The position numbers and the translations under genes are program-made. Of a DNA stretch of 64,000 bases, positions 22,194-34,162 are shown one piece after another (the first letter of the stretch is position 1; every line of letters begins with the position of its first letter). Below the pieces are notes generated by a model that saw nothing but the letters and a program-made list of their open reading frames with translations, was not told the origin of the DNA and ran no database searches. Origin of the DNA: Chelonoidis abingdonii (Eukaryota > Chordata > Testudines > Testudinidae); NCBI RefSeq assembly GCF_003597395.2, contig NC_133774.1:550474-614473 (forward strand), written 5' to 3'.

Positions 22194-22227
22194 GGCGGCG
22201 GCTGGACGGTCTCTGCTCCTGCTTCAC
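22194..22227 (-). other. TLN1: TLN1 5' UTR part of the same exon, with 3' splice site
   Basis: Upstream of the ATG the minus strand reads tgacttctctttggcag | gtgaagcagg. The pyrimidine-rich tract followed by cag at 22230-22228 is a good 3' splice site, so the exon probably starts at 22227 and a non-coding exon 1 should lie at higher coordinates. Total exon length would be 164 bases. Confidence 0.75.
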
Positions 22228-25200
22228 CTGCCAAAGAGAAGTCACAGCCGATTAGTCCCCATTACTGCTACCCAGACCAATTCCAACCCTCACAATGGTT
22301 CTGGGGACCGTCCCCGTCTCCCAGCACTGCCTCGTCCCCCCAGAAAGCCAGATACAGGATGCTATAATCTCACAGGCTCATGGAGAAGAGCTCTGTCTCA
22401 CTGCAGACCCCTGCGGCCTCAGGGTGCAGTAGACAAGGGATCACCTCCTACTTTTGCCTTCCCCCTCCTGGGGTGACCTTTTCCTTCCTGTCCTCTGGGG
22501 AATGGCTCCTTAACTACAGGCAATGGTTGTGCCCTTCACTTAAGGGCTCATGGATAGGGGTTGCTTTTCCCTCCAGGGGGCAGAGGGTCCTGTGAGCTGC
22601 TCACACCCCAAGAGACTCTCTCTAGGACACAGCTGGCAGCCTGGGTAAGGGATCCAGCCCTTCTCCAATTCATGCCAGGGCCCAGAGAGCCCTGTATGCC
22701 TTGGTGGAGTGAGGGCAGAAGGGCTGCTGCTTACCATGCTCAGAAGGTCCTTCACAACCATAAGGACTGCATGGTTTTAGCAGAGGCCCCAAATCTGCAG
22801 CAGGACCCCGGGGCAGCTTTGCCAGGGAGCTGTTGGGGGGCCATCTGCCCCAGTCAGAATCATCACCCCCACCATACAGATGGAAGCACAGAGTCCAAGG
22901 AAGGGGAAGACACTTGTCCCCAAGGTCACCAAGGGAGCCATGGACAGTGACTGTCACACTTCTGTGCGGGGAAGGAGAATGACTATAGCAGTTACTTGGT
23001 AGTGACGCTGTCATCCTGGAGGAAGTGATTGCACAGGGAGCACAGGCCGATAAGATGGGGAGGGTGAGAGGGAACAAATTATAAATAAAAGCTGCCATGA
23101 CACAGAAGCCACAAGAGGAAAACCAAGCTCAAAGCACGCACCAGCAGGGCCCTGCCTGTGCTGCCATGTTCCTTCTCAGGGGTTTCTCAAAGGTCTCCCC
23201 GTGACATCCACCTGTGCTCAGGAGTCACAAACAAGAGGGGTTGTGGCCTCACCCATTCCCTGAAGCACTGCAACTTGCAGCCACATCTTCCAGAAAGGAG
23301 GGACCCAGAGAGAGAGAAAAGCCTGCCTGCTCAGAGATGGGATGGGAGGGAGTGGTAAGAGTACCCTACCTACCCTCTCTGCTAACATGGGAGCAAGGAG
23401 TCAGTCACAAAACTCAACGGAGGTGAATTTAAATGGAGCAAGAAAAATTATTTTTATACAATGCATAGTTTACCTGTGGAATTCCCTGCCACAAGAGCTC
23501 AGTGAGCCAAAAGAACGAGAACAGCCAGTTACATTCGATAGGATCAAAATAACGAGCTATAATCTTCCCACCCACTCCCAGGCATGAGGCACCCCTAACG
23601 GCCGGGTTAGAGGGACACTTCCCCACAGGCTGCGTTATTCCACAGTTGTTCCAATCGAGCCCTAGGCTGGGGGAATGGGATAGGATAGGATAGGATACAG
23701 AGACCTTCCCCTGTACGGCACTGGTCTGACCCCTCTCTGGGCAGCCAGCAGCTTGGCATGGGGGCTAGGGGCAGCACCCAGCAGTGAGGAAAGCCAAGGA
23801 GTTGAGGAATTCATGGTCAGAGTCTCGGGGCCAGAGGAGAGCTGCTAATGGGAACATGAAGAGTTAGAAAAGGGGGAACATCTTGGGTGCGAAAAGGAGG
23901 CACAGACCCCTCAGATCTCCTCACAGCCCCTCCACCAGAGAACCCCCCCCCACACACACACACACCCTTCCCCTAAAACACGCATACAAATCCTGGGAGC
24001 TACCCCCAAATCCACACACAAATCCTGGGGAGACACCCATGGCTCCTGCCTCCGCCGCAGGACACCACACAGGGTTCAGCTATATTCTGTATGTCGACAC
24101 CGACACTGCCTCCTCCCTGCCCATCTTGACCGTGTTAACTTCCTCTCAGGCCAGGAACTTCCCCAGAGGCAGCAGCTGCATGAAGCCAGACTCCCTCCTG
24201 GGGCTCAGCCCAGGCCATGGGGCTCGCTCAGTGAACTCCACTCCATTAGAAGGGTCTGTGTTTCTCCCTGCGGGGAAGGGGGCATGAGACAGCTGCTGCT
24301 CTGGGGTGGGGAGCAGGAGGGGGGAGCAGGCAGCCAGGGGCAGTGGCATGATGGGCGGTGATGGGGTTGTGAGAGCGAGGAGGGAGCAGAGAGGACAGGA
24401 GGAGCTAGGAGCTGGAACCAGCTGCCGATGACTGCAAGAGCCAGCAAGGGAGCAGGCAGGTCAGAGAGCTTGTGTGAGGGGCTGAGGAGAGGGTGATCTG
24501 GGCCTGGCTTGGGGCAGGAAGGGCAGCCCAGCAAGACCCATCTCCAGCAGATGCAGACCCAGTGATTCCATTGCACATGGGGGGCAGACAAGATGGGAAT
24601 GAAGCACTCTGGGGATTCCACAGGCTGCCCCAGAAGCTATCGGGCCATAAAGAGGGTACTGAACCTGCAGGGGCCATCAGGGCAGAAAAGTAACCTACCC
24701 TAGAGCCTCCCCTATGGGTGGTGCAAGCCCTGGGGGCTAAACTGTCCTCTCCTGCCAGAGACCCCACCAGGGTGACCATCACTAGAGGCTGCTGGGAGAT
24801 GCAACACTGGGTGCCAAGCCTCTACCCATCATGGGAAGCAGGCATCATCCAGTGCCACTGAGCCAGGCTCTGTCCCAGACTTGAGGCTCCAGACCCTGCC
24901 AGGGCTGCTTCACCCCCACTTCCTTAGCGGAGAGCTTGAGCACACTGTGAGCTCAGCCCCAGAGAACCCCTGCCCAGCTGGAGGCTGGGAGCCGCTTTCC
25001 CTCCCAGCCGCCAGAGAGTATCAAGTTCACCAGGCCCCAACCAGCCAGAAAGCGGGAGAGAAGACAGAGCTGCCACCCAGGGCAGCAGCTGGCAGGATTC
25101 CAGCATCCTCTTGCTCCCAAGCAGCTGGTGGAGCAGAGCTCCTCAGCAGGGTGGAGTCCCCAGGCCTCAGCAGCACCCCTCACCTCTGGGAGGTGGGTGT

Positions 25201-26989
25201 CAGGGAGGTTTTTCAAGGCATGCAGCTAGTGATAGTATAGCATGCTACCACCTCTCCCGCGACACCTGTGTACCTTCCGCCCTCAGTAACCCGCAGACCC
25301 ACAAGTCAGCGTCCCACCCTGCTCACCTCTCCTTGGCCACAGTCAGGCTCGCCTGCCCTAGCTGCAAGGAGCTCGCCGAATCAGTGTGGAGGAAGCTGCA
25401 GGTCCCCGTGGTTTGCCAGCAGCGCGCACAGGCGCTGAGCAGTGTCAACAGCGTGCAAACAAACCCTACCCCCCTCCACTCTGATATGCAGCTGCCGATT
25501 TCCTGCCACAAGCAGATGTTGAATTCTGGGTAAGTTCCAGCTCTTCTGAGCACAACATGCTCCCTGCAAGCAATCGTCTGCATTAGCAGGTGAGAGGAGC
25601 TGCGGCTCAAACCTCCCACAACCCTGGGGCGGCATTGGGGGCCAGGCAGTGGGGATAGGGTGAAACATGGTACCCTGCCCACAAACGGTACCCTGCAGCC
25701 ACCCAGGGCAGACAGACACACTTGCTCAAAGGGAAGTGGGTCTCCCTCATGCAGACATGAACACTTGGTTCCGTCTGAAAGCTGATGGTTTAACACACAA
25801 CAATGAAAGGTATTATAGGGTTTTAAATGACTGCCCATCACCACAGTACCTAAGCACTGGCCACTGCAGACACTGCCACAATCCCTGCCCCAAAAAGCTC
25901 ACGGCACAAAGGAGGGAATTGTGCAGAGCGTAGTGACGGCCTGGGCCTGGCAGATCGACGGCTCTGCAAAGGCTTTGCGCAGGAACTACCCCAGCCCCAC
26001 TGCACAGCTGAGGACACAGGCAGTCACCTGTGCTGCTACAGTGCAGGTGGCAAAGGTGCATTGCGGCAGAGCCAGGGTCATAGTGGGAACCTTAACAGCG
26101 GAATTTCCTGACTTCTGCCTGGCTTGGCTCTCAGCTTCCTTCACCAAACAGGACAAGTGGAGGGATGGGGCGGACACATGGAAATCCACCAGACTGGACC
26201 CAATGCTCAGACATTCCTGTATGATAACTGTGCGTGCTGCACTCATTCCAGCCTGAGCCAATCTCCACACCAAGGGGCACTCAGTTCCCAAGGCAGCGCA
26301 GGCAGCATCAGAACCAAACTCCACACGGCGCCCGTTTCAGTCAGCGTGGTGGAAGTCTGAGGGCAGGGACTGCATCTGCGTGTACGTGTAGCCTCTAGCA
26401 GAACAGGACACTGGGCACTACAGCAACTGCAGTGAACAAGAGTGAGAACAGATCTCTGCGCCACATTGATAGCACCTCGCATTCACAACAGCTCGGCAGC
26501 ACCCCTCTCACCCCAAGAGGCACTGCACCATCTGCTAAGCTCACTCCCCACTTCTGGTGTGGGACGCAACAGACGCAGCCAGAAAACCTCTCTCGTCGAG
26601 GAAGGGGTGGATGGATAAACCAATTCTACAGAGTTTAAGCTTTCGTGAAAGTTTATTTCTAGCCTTCCAGTGTGACTGCTACGGGTCAGGGCTGTGAGGC
26701 CGCAGGCAGGAAGCTCCGCCTTCTCTGCATCTCAGAGCCTCCTGAGCAGCTGAGAGGAAAATGAACAAGAGGGTTTGGTTTCTCAGCTACTGTGGTGGCA
26801 GGGACACTGTCACCCCAAATTCCAGGGCTACCGGGGAGCTCTCAGCAGTGCTGGAGTTATTCAGAGGGGAAAACCCAGCCAGAAGAAGGCTGGGAGCAGA
26901 GAGGTGGCTGGCGGCGGGGCCGAGGAGCAGAGCTGCCATCAGGAGGCAGATGGGGAGAATCCTTCTCCCTGCAGCAAGAGTATGACAAG
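22228..26989. other. Presumptive TLN1 intron 1 or upstream sequence, repeat-poor
   Basis: GC-moderate, largely single-copy-looking DNA. 22862-22930 and 25845-25925 resemble old MIR/core-SINE fragments. 23425-23590 may be a plus-strand fragment of an old LINE C-terminus (VYLWNSLPQELSE). A (ca)n stretch sits at 23950-23966 and a cyclic ggata run at 23681-23698. No coding exon could be supported, and no CpG-island promoter is obvious. Confidence 0.45.
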
Positions 26990-27112
26990 GTAGCTTTAGA
27001 TGCTTCAGGCCCCAGCCAGCCAGAGGCAGACTTGGATGGTCCTGCTAGTGAAGGCAGGGGGCTGGACTCAATGAACTTTCGGGGTCCCATCCAGTTCTAT
27101 GAGATAGATGTG
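26990..27112 (+). mobile_element. CR1/SINE 3' tail, plus adjacent TA microsatellite
   Basis: The text ggcagggggctggactcaatgaactttcggggtcc and agttctatgagat at 27053-27106 is a CR1-type 3' end. It is followed by a TA-rich microsatellite (tgtatatatatgtattatatatatttatttt, 27114-27143). Confidence 0.75.
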
Positions 27113-27143
27113 TGTATATATATGTATTATATATATTTATTTT

Positions 27144-30100
27144 ACACCACATCATCCACTGCTCCTTCAGAGAGCCACCCAGCCACAGCCCTATTGCAAC
27201 TCCCAGCCAGCCTGCCCTGCTGCCCACTGAGTTACACAGTCCCCTGCAATCCCACAGCCCTGCTGTAAACCCCTCACACCCCCAGCCTTCCCTCCCTCTG
27301 CCTCGAGCTGCACAGCCCCCTGTAACCAGAACTCTCGATTCCTCAGCAGAAGGAGAGTGTCTTTTTAGCCACACTCCAAAGCGCAGTACAGGCCCTTTGG
27401 TGAAGACCCTGCTCTGGCCCCCAGACAGCAATGCTGTCAGTCCCAGGCAGGTTTGGGGCATTTATTTGCAAATCCCTTTCTCAAGCGGAACACTGCTTGG
27501 GGGAGCTGTCTGTTGTGCATGCATGCTGAGCAGAGCAGACTCTGGACATGTTTACACTGCAGTCGGAGATGTGACTGCACCACATGTAGACTGAGCTAAA
27601 GCAGTGAAGCCGCAGCAGCACAGGTTCATTGTGGGCAAGTCGCCCAAGTACGTACCCAGAGCCCTGGGTGGCCTTGTGCAGCCCGCACCTAAGCCTGTGC
27701 AGCCATAGCAAGGCAGGCACAGCCCAGAGAACAGTGGAACTCTGTGTACATGGGAGTAAAGGATACTGCTACCTCTCATCCCACCTGCTGGGGTACAACT
27801 GGGTGGCGCACAGAAAAACCTCACCGCAAAGTGACACAGGACAGGAAGAAAGGAGAATTCTGTATCCAAATCACACTTCCATGGGGATTTGGGGAGACAA
27901 AATGGAATCTCAGCATCTGGGATCAGGCCAGGACATTTGGGGTAGTGACTCCTATTCCCAGGGCAAGACCACGAGATCTGGACCAGGACTTCAGTCAGCA
28001 CCTCCAGCAGAAGCCTATCTGGTGCCGCACCGACTATACCCACACGCGATCCGCACTGCTGGTCTCCCATCTAGATGCTGGTATGCGCTCACCTGCTTAG
28101 CTTAGATGGCAGGGCACTAACCCTACTCTAGGGATGCTTTGACACCCCTGCAGAGAGCAGCAGCAGCCTCCTCCCACTCCCCACACAGGGATCCCTAGCT
28201 AATCCAGTTCCCAGGAGAGCAGCCAGAGAGCCTTTTGGGCCGTGATGCACTATCCTTTGTGCAGACCCAGGAACATGCCCTCACACCTACAGTCAAAGAT
28301 CAGCTCAAACCATAGTAAGCCATGTCTCAAAGAGCGATAAGGAAAAGTTGTGCCTGTACCTGGGGAAAGAGGACAGCCCTGCACCACGGAGCTTCCTGCC
28401 TCCAGGTCAGGCATGGGCACTGCTGACAAATGCAACCAGGGGGATCAAACCCCAAACACAGTATAGTCCCATCTCCACAGGTCAGAGCTGCTCTAACACA
28501 CACCCGAAGGTCCCTGAGTAAGCTCTGGTAACGCTGTCCAGTCCATCAGTCTCTGAGCTGAATGCTCTACATTTGGCCAGTGAGCCCCACCCTCTGGAGA
28601 AGCAGGTCTCCTCCCGGACTCAATCTCAGACTTGTAAGGGACCCTCCTGGAGTACCAGTTCTTCTTCCAGGCATTTGACAGGCTGCCTCTGAGAAACAAG
28701 CACAAAGCAAGTTGCCGAGCACCATTTGCTGACTAGCAAGGAGCAGCCAGAGGCAGAACCTGCCCCATTTTGGAGTCACAGGAGTCTCAGAGCTTGACAG
28801 AAAAAATAAAAAGAGCAATGTCACTTCCAATTTATACCATGTCCAACATGCTGCAGTGAGCCTGAATCCTGCCAAGACAGCACAACGGCCAGCACCCAGC
28901 ACCTCTGCCGGGACTGGATTGGACACGGGCCCCCAGTTAGTTACTGGGAGTAAGCCCTGACCCTGCTTTCTTCCATACGATTCACTGCTGTGACCTCCAC
29001 AAGAAATCCGCCAGCCAGCAAACGCCCCATTAAAACCACATCAGTTTAACCACTGTGGAAAGCATCCAGATGTGCCCATGGTGCTGGGCGCTGCACAGGC
29101 TGACAGTAAGAGACTGTCCCTGCCCCCACAGAGCTCACAAACTACTGAAGGGACCAGACAGAGGAAACAGTGGCACAGCCAGGGGCTGGTCTCTGCCCCA
29201 GGTCCCACAGTAGGAAAGCTGGAAAGAGCCCAAGTCTCCTGATTCCCAGGCCAGTGCCCTGCCCCCGGGCCAAGCTGCCTTCTAAGTTATCTGGAACCAT
29301 CAGTGTCCCCAGTGCTCACCAGGAACAGGTAGGACCCCACCCCCTTTACTCTCATCCTCGCCATGTCTGTCACACCCATTTGTATTGGCTTTTCGTTTAG
29401 ACTGAGCTCCCTGGATGCACCGCACCTGATCAAGGCCTCTGGCTGCTGCTAAATACAAACCCTGCACTGCCAGTGAGTGGAGCTGCAGCTGAACATTTCA
29501 TCCTCTCCGGAGCCCTCGCTCACATCACCCAGAAAGCCAAAGAGAACAGGAGTGAGTCCAATGGCATGCAGGCCTTGGAAATGCGACCCTCTGTCTTCCT
29601 GCTCAAGTCTCCTCCTGATCCTCCCTGCCTGCCACATGTGAACCCTCCGCTGGTGTTTCAGTGTCAGATGCTCTTGCACCCCAATCCAGTGGTCAGGTAC
29701 TGCCTCTATTGAAGCAGCACTGCCCGGGACCCAAGGTCTGGAGGGCTGCAGCAAGGTGCCTCCTCTCTGTCCCCACCCTGACTTGCCTAAAACTAATGAA
29801 GCTAAATGCAAAATACAGCTGTTAACATCGCACCAACAGTGAAGCTGGGAATGGCAAAAACAGAGGTTGCCAGAGCAATAACCAGCTCCCGAGGGCTGGG
29901 CATGGAGCTTCTGACAATCCTGGTCAGAACCGTGCTGGGAGATGTTACACCAGTCTGGCTGGAGCTGGGAGCGGCTAACCCAAGCAGAGACATTTGGTCT
30001 AACCCCTGTCCCCCAGAAAGGAGAAGAGGGACCTAACAGGACCATGGCATGGATAGGAGCTCAGAGAAAACCTAACAGGAGGAGATTAAAAACCCATCAC

Positions 30101-30896
30101 AGGCAACCCAGCCCCCAGCATGTTACAGCAACACCCAGCCCCACAGCAAGAGCCCCATCGGTAAACCACACTACGATACATGGGGCGGAGGATGGCCTGG
30201 CTTAGCCCATCCCCCATGGGGGATGGGCTGAGTGCTTCCAGGCTCAGTTACTGCCCCAGGCAAGGCCAAGCCAGGCACTCAAACGCCCAAATGTTTATTT
30301 TGCTCCTGGGAGCAGAATCCTGGCCAGGCGGATGAACTCTCGGCCAGGACCAAGGCCTACAAGCTCCCACAGCAACAGCAAAGAAACTCCCCTGCCCAGA
30401 GTGGGGCCCAGAGTTCCACCCTGACTTTTAGAGGGGTAGGCAGAACCTTGGCCGAACAGCAGCTGGCACTGACTGGGCAGTAAAGTCAGGAACAGGCCCG
30501 AGCAGAGAGGAGGAAGGCGAGGGGGCCAGGCAGAGGCTGGGAAGGGGTGAAGGAGGGCAGGGCCAGGAGCAGCAAATCACACTCTCCTGGTATGATCAGG
30601 GTCAGAGAATTCCCTTCTGCTTTGGTTTCCCAGGGACCCCTATGGCTGAGAGAGACCCAGGGTGGGGTTCTGAGCAGCTCTCCCATCTCCTGCCCTCCCA
30701 CATGGAGACATTCCAGGGCTGCATTCCTGAGCACTGCTGCAATGCTACTGGGAGAGCCTTGCTTGGAGGCCCAGGGCTCCCCATTGGCTCGCAGCAGGTC
30801 TGACGAGGCAGGAACCCTAGTTCAGAGGAATGTCAGCGGAGAGGGGGAGAGAAATACACAGGGAGTGTGCGCGCACATCCCTTCCCAAATCACAAA
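27144..30896. other. Repeat-poor DNA upstream of the TLN1 exon
   Basis: No exon recognised. 29090-29275 resembles an old MIR/L2-like fragment (agactgtccctgcccccacagagctcac). The perfect palindrome at 30204-30229 is listed separately. The long frames at 29449-30045 and 30547-31245 show no conserved domain. Confidence 0.4.
30204..30229. repeat. Perfect 26-base palindrome
   Basis: The left half agcccatcccccat is followed immediately by its reverse complement sharing the central catg, giving an exact 26-base palindrome centred at 30216/30217. The immediate flanks (t on the left, g on the right) do not extend it. Confidence 0.9.
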
Positions 30897-31197
30897 CTCC
30901 AACAGCTCTCCACACACCCTGCTGCAGCATCTTCTCCCACCGCAGCACTCCTTCCAAACCTCTCCCCACGGCACCCCACAGCCACACACACCCTGCAACA
31001 CCTTCCCACTGCCCCACAGCACCCCCACAACCACATTGCAGCACCTCCCCCCACCACAGCACTCCCCCCAAACCCCTCCAAACACCCCAAATCACACTCC
31101 CCCCGCTCCTCCACACCCCCCCCAGCACACACCGACACCCCCTCCCAATCACACTCCCCCACCCCTCCCCACACCCTCCCCAAATCACACAACCCTG
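30897..31197. repeat. C/A-rich low-complexity, degenerate tandem repeat
   Basis: About 300 bases composed of variants of cagcactcccccc and aaatcacactcccc. Frames across it (proline/histidine/threonine-rich on plus; glycine/tryptophan-rich on minus) are composition artefacts. Confidence 0.85.
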
Positions 31198-31198
31198 C

Positions 31199-32998
31199 CC
31201 CAGACTGAGACTTTAAGGCCAGAAGGGATCATTATGATCATGTAATTTGACCTCTTGCACATCCCAGGCCACAGAAACTCATCCACCCAACTCTTGCCTA
31301 GGCCCAGAACCTCTGGTTCAGTTACTGAAGTCCTCAAAATTTGATTTAGAAGCTTCAAGTTAGGGAGAGTCCACCATTTACTGTAGTGCAATCCAGCAAG
31401 TGTCCTCTGTCTCATGCTGCAGAGGAAGGTGAAAACCCCCAGGGATTCTGACAATCTGATCTGGGGGTAAATTCTTTCCTGACACCAAATATGGAGATGT
31501 TAGACTCTGAGTGTGTGGGCAAGTCTCACCAGCCAGACACCTAGGGAAGAATTCTCTGCAGTAACTCAGAGCCCTCCCCACCTAGTGTCCCCTCTCTGGC
31601 TGGTGGAGATATTTGCTGCTAGCAGTCGCAGCTGGGCCACATGCCATGTAGGCATTTCATCATACCACTCCTTCCATAAACGTAGCTTGAAGTCTTAAAG
31701 TAAGTTAGGTCTTTTGCCCCCACTACTTGCCTTGGGCGGCTGTTCCAGAACTGCACTCCCATGAGGGTTAGAAACCTTCATCTAATTTCATGCCTAAACT
31801 TATTGATGGCCAGTTTATACCAATTTGTTCTTGTGTCAACACTAGCACTTAAATAACCCCAGTGTTTACCCCTCCGATGTATTTATAGAGCAATCGTATG
31901 CATCTCCCCTCAGCCTTCGTTTGGTTAGGCTAATCAAGCCAACATCCCTAAGTCTCCTTTCATAAGGTAGGTTCTCCATTCCTTGGATCATGCTAGGAGC
32001 CCTTCTCTGCACTTGTTCCAGTTTGAATTCATCTTTCTTAAAGATGGGAGAGCAGAACTGCACACAGTATTCCAGATGAGGTCTCACCAGTGCTTTGTAT
32101 AATGGTAACAACACTTCCCAATCTCTACTGGAAATACCTTGACTGATGCATGCTAGGATCGCATTAGCCTTTTTCACAGTCATATCACCTTGGCAGCTTA
32201 TAGTCATCCTAGGATCAATCAATATACCCAGATCTTTCTCCTCCTCCGTTGCTCTAAACTGGTAACTCCCCAGCATATAGACAGAATTCTGTTTGTTAGT
32301 CCCTATGTGCATGACCTTGCACTTTACACTATTAATTTTATCCCATTTCTATTACTCCACTTTTCAGTCATCCAAATCTTCCTGTATGGTATTCCGGTTC
32401 TCCTCAGTATTGGCAATACCTCTCAACTTTGTGTCATTCGCAAATTCTATTAGCACACTCCCACTTTTGTGGGAAGGTCATTAATGGAAATGTTAGATAA
32501 GATTTTTCCCAAGACCAATCCTTGACAAACTTCACTAGTAACCTCCCTCCAACATGACCCACTGTAGTGTCCCGTTTAACCAGCTCCTTACCCACCTTTT
32601 GATTCTCATATTTATCTCTATCTTCTCCAATTTAACTAATAATTTCCCATGTTGATTAGATCTACTGCATTTCCTTTGTTTAGAAAATTGGTTATCTTCT
32701 CACAGAAAGATCAGGTTGATCTGGCACAATCTGCCTTTTGTAAATCCACATTGTATTTTATCCCAGTTATCATTTATCGCAATGTCCTTAACAGTTCTCT
32801 CTTTCAAAAATTTTTCCAAAGACGTTGGATACAACTGACGTCAAACTAACAGGCCTGTACTTTCCTAGATCACTTTCCCCCTCCTTTCTTAAAATATAAG
32901 TACTATATTTACAATTCTCCAGGCATAAGGTATGAGCCCCAAGGTTACAGACTCATAAAAAATCCTTGCTATTGGGCTTGCTGTTTCATGTGCCAGTT
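31199..32998 (-). mobile_element. CR1 LINE, 5'-truncated
   Basis: The 3' end at 31199 (complement of agactttaaggccagaaggg) is followed leftwards on the minus strand by the 3' UTR and RT. The frame at 32312-31866 contains LVRPHLEYCVQFCSPIFKK and VQRRAPSMIQGMENLPYERR, the RT thumb/C-terminal domain. Upstream, 32998-32320 covers the RT palm in broken frames. The 5' end abuts a Gypsy/ERV-like internal sequence at 32999. Confidence 0.9.
31866..32312 (-). pseudogene. CR1 ORF2 C-terminal fragment
   Basis: An open stretch of 148 codons with EEEKDLGILIDPRMT, then IPLYKAL-like LLPLYKALVRPHLEYC, then the VQRR and RRLRGD blocks, the usual order of the CR1 RT thumb and tail. It lacks the catalytic palm, so it cannot function. 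Confidence 0.88.
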
Positions 32999-34162
32999 TG
33001 AATGGAATGATGCTAAGCATGAAGTTATAGCTGGTGTAAGGAAGTTATTGTCTAAGGATCTTCTGACTGGGAAAGATATTAAAGCTTTGTTCAGTCCAGG
33101 CAGCCAGTCACAGGACAGGAATGATCATAAACCTCTCTCTATTATGGGCAATGATTTGCCTCAGGAGGGTTTCTCCAAATGCTTGTCTGTGCAAAAAAGC
33201 AGTGTGTGTGTGAATGGAGTTTCTGAATGTCTGTCTAATGTCTCAGAAGTGAATCTGGAATTAAATGAAGAGCAGAAAGATCTCACTGGTCATGAAAATG
33301 TTTCTCAGGAGCAGATTAAAGTGGAGGATAAGGTTAAAGCCCTAACTGAGGAAGAAAAGGGTAGATTTTTAATGGATGATGGATTATTGGCAAATACCTT
33401 ATTCAGGTTCACTTTGACAGGCTGTAACTGTGATTTGCTGGAAGTAGCTCAGTGCAGTGAGAAGAGCAGCAGTGTATCTGTTAGAAGTGGCAATGTGCCT
33501 GGTGAGGAAGCTGTCCATAACTAGCCCTTTGTGCTGGGACAAGGGAGAGGAGAACAAAGAAAGTTTAGATGACCCTAGGCAGCCTTGTGCGCTGATGGCT
33601 TTATCTAGTCAGCAGTCTGGGAAGGCCAGGATAGTGGAAGATGAGTGTCCCTATCCCTTACCTGTGTGAAGAATTGTGACAGTGAAGGGAATGTGTCTGT
33701 GTCTGTTAGGGGTATTGACTTAGCCCAAGCTGTGTGTCTGGTAAAGGAGAACGTGTCTCCGGCTCTTCTTCGCCTGTGGAGTAGACAGAAGCTGCCTTTC
33801 AGCCTGTGATGCTTGAGAATAGTGCAGTTGCCTCAGAATTGGTTCTGGATTCAACTAAAGCCCAGGAAGGGAATGGTCCTAAGTTTGTGTCTGCTGGGGA
33901 GAATGGCACTGTGACTAGGTCGCATCTAGTTAGTGTCATAGCAAAATCCCAGAGACCAGACAATTCTGGTGCTTGTATTTTGCCTGTTGCTAATGTGTGG
34001 CTGGAAAAGGGTGTAGCAACTCTGTCTGATCAGGGCGATATCCTAGCCAGGGCACAAGGAGAGCATAAAGGTGATCTGATTGTGTTACCTACTGACAGTT
34101 TGGAAATATGTAGCAAGAAGGAAAAGATTCCTGAGGGAAGGAAAATGCTTCTGACCTTTTAA
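32988..34162 (+). pseudogene. Protease-end and spacer frames of copy B
   Basis: Two open stretches, 32988-33524 (first codons belong to the adjoining CR1) and 33806-34162. The first has KDLLTGKDIKALF and later VSQEQIKVEDKVKALTEEEK. The second has STKAQEGNGPKFVSAGENG and TLSDQGDILARAQGEHKGD. Matching pieces in the same order occur in copy A at 45580-46029 and 46126-46563, so the segment was once a continuous coding region between protease and RT. It is rich in Ser, Glu and Lys, with no predicted membrane segment. No domain recognised. Confidence 0.65.

Noticed and set aside
22730..22800. Possible extra exon on the minus strand (VVKDLLSM followed by gtaagc)
   Set aside because: There is a donor-like site but no convincing acceptor and no recognisable protein.
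29449..30045. 198-codon minus-strand frame
   Set aside because: No domain, no conserved motif, and it lies in presumptive non-coding DNA near TLN1.
30547..31245. 232-codon plus-strand frame and overlapping minus-strand frames
   Set aside because: The second half is Pro/His/Thr repeats from C/A-rich low-complexity DNA, and the first half has no recognisable domain or splice context.
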